Shown piece by piece: positions 38,318-38,959 of a stretch of DNA of 38,959 bases. The notes beneath the pieces were generated by a model. That model searched no databases. It had not been told where the DNA came from and was given only the letters and a program-made list of their open reading frames with translations. The position numbers and the translations under genes were made by a program. This stretch comes from a virus, in the IMG/VR virus record IMGVR_UViG_3300026097_000047, positions 1 to 38,959 of that record, one strand, 5' to 3'. Each line of letters begins with the position of its first letter. Positions within the stretch are counted from its first letter, which is position 1.

Positions 38318-38770
38318 TCAATTCAGTTCAAAGTGAGGACCGTCAATAAACGGGCGGCGGCCCTGCGACCTGCGCAGGTCAATATACGAGTTCATCGCTT
38401 GCTCCATGTTGCCATTCCAAGAACGGATGTCAGGGATGTGCCATGCGGCTCCCCAACGCAATTTGACGCCAACATCTCTGGCGGCTTCCGTCATGGCGTC
38501 CGCGATGTCGTCGTACAGGTTAAGCTCCCATGAAACCCGAGGCCCAATGTAGGCGACCAGATCAACGGCGTGGCCCTCAAGATGCTTGGATTTCATGGTT
38601 TTGCTGGCACCTGTCGCCACGAGTTCCTTTTGTTCTGCCACCGTCCTGACGCCGCAAGTCACGCCAAAATCAATTTTGGTCACGGTAATGGCGTGCTTGA
38701 CCACGGCCACCAGAGCCTCGTCAACGCCAGCCAAGTGACTCAAGCTGCGTTTCGATAGTTTGAAAGCCAT
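38318..38770 (-). CDS. M15-family endolysin (L-Ala-D-Glu/D-Ala peptidase type)
   Basis: A 150-residue peptidase. Zinc ligands are H63 and D70 in S-K-H-L-E-G-H-A-V-D-L, and H146 in G-P-H-F-E-L at the C terminus. G-V-T-C-G-V-R-T is the substrate-side strand typical of the family (compare T5 endolysin). It cuts peptide links in host cell wall murein for lysis. I use ATG 38770 with GGAGG eight bases upstream, not the longer frame from 38830. No signal peptide is seen, so a holin-type partner is expected; the overlapping upstream frame may supply it. Confidence 0.9.
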   Translation of the reverse strand: MAFKLSKRSLSHLAGVDEALVAVVKHAITVTKIDFGVTCGVRTVAEQKELVATGASKTMKSKHLEGHAVDLVAYIGPRVSWELNLYDDIADAMTEAARDVGVKLRWGAAWHIPDIRSWNGNMEQAMNSYIDLRRSQGRRPFIDGPHFELN

Positions 38771-38771
38771 G

Positions 38772-38959
38772 TCATTTTCCTCCAAATAAGCTGCGAATGC
38801 CGCGACCAATTTCGCTCGGGCTGGGCGCAAGCCATCCTAGCACAAGAGCGATGATAAGCCAAATTGGAACCCGATCATTGTTGATTGTCACTGCCTCGAC
38901 CTGCTGCGCATCGACCTCTTTCGTGACCACATCGCGACCTGCCGTTGCCCCAGTTTCAG
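38772..38959 (-). CDS. C-terminal fragment of a one-helix membrane protein, holin-like (cut by right edge)
   Basis: The - strand frame is open from the edge (codon from 38957) to TGA at 38774-38772, giving 61 residues without a start. The N-terminal part is soluble (D-V-V-T-K-E-V-D-A-Q-Q-V-E). It is followed by one hydrophobic segment, V-P-I-W-L-I-I-A-L-V-L-G-W-L, and a positive tail (E-I-G-R-G-I-R-S-L-F-G-G-K). It precedes the endolysin gene by one base, which fits a holin or spanin-like lysis protein. The single C-terminal helix is unusual for a classical holin, so the label is tentative. Confidence 0.6.
   Translation of the reverse strand, partial: ETGATAGRDVVTKEVDAQQVEAVTINNDRVPIWLIIALVLGWLAPSPSEIGRGIRSLFGGK

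Noticed and set aside
1-38959. CRISPR array or tRNA genes
   Set aside because: The repeats seen are either coding tandem repeats or widely spaced dyads without spacers; no cloverleaf was recognised by eye.
1-38959. Window as a complete circular phage genome
   Set aside because: Both ends cut open frames and no terminase, portal or capsid gene is present; the two end frames run on opposite strands and do not join into one gene.

Overview
The window reads as an internal part of a tailed double-stranded DNA bacteriophage genome, probably a podovirus-like lytic phage of an aquatic Gram-negative bacterium. The evidence is nearly continuous, tightly overlapping genes, a phage replication set, a virion block with very large proteins of the kind injected with the DNA, and an M15 endolysin next to a one-helix membrane protein. 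Host and habitat are inference from family resemblance only. No terminase, portal, major capsid, integrase, RNA polymerase or tRNA gene is visible. Both edges cut open reading frames, so the window is not a complete genome.

Layout: two converging arms. The rightward arm (1-18893, + strand) opens with the Gly-rich tail of a cut gene. It continues with a MoxR/CobS-like AAA+ ATPase and a partner carrying an HExxH motif and a VWA domain, then several unknown proteins. A run of tiny genes (6063-8368) follows, some encoding membrane peptides. Next come nucleotide metabolism (DUF5664-type dATP/dGTP pyrophosphohydrolase, dCMP deaminase) and replication/recombination: VRR-NUC nuclease, family A DNA polymerase, Cas4/AddB-like Fe-S nuclease, HNH-like protein, SNF2 helicase, candidate single-stranded DNA-binding protein, and a primase-polymerase/helicase. 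Within this stretch lie an excisionase-like HTH protein and a probable Acb2/Tad1-family protein (cyclic-nucleotide sponge, anti-CBASS/anti-Thoeris). The arm ends at a strong intrinsic terminator (18947-18972).

The leftward arm (38959-18974, - strand) reads, in transcription order: one-helix membrane protein (cut by the edge), M15 endolysin, zinc ribbon, P22 gp10-like virion protein, jelly-roll-like virion protein, acyl carrier protein, unknown partner, 1770-aa giant protein with an acidic 12-residue repeat, three mid-size virion proteins, and a 2258-aa giant protein with an embedded zincin protease motif. Most neighbours overlap by 1-4 bases or are a few bases apart, which suggests one long late transcript starting beyond the right edge.

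The main undescribed signals are these. First, six copies of a perfect dyad GTTAGTG-N(3-4)-CACTAAC occur only in the rightward arm; two lie inside genes, two include a stop codon, and the first overlaps a competing hairpin. Second, an acyl carrier protein sits inside the virion operon. Third, there is a probable anti-CBASS protein. Fourth, the DNA polymerase is a Leu762-type variant with HDS instead of HDE in motif C. Fifth, three neighbouring virion proteins share a short Gly-Gly motif.
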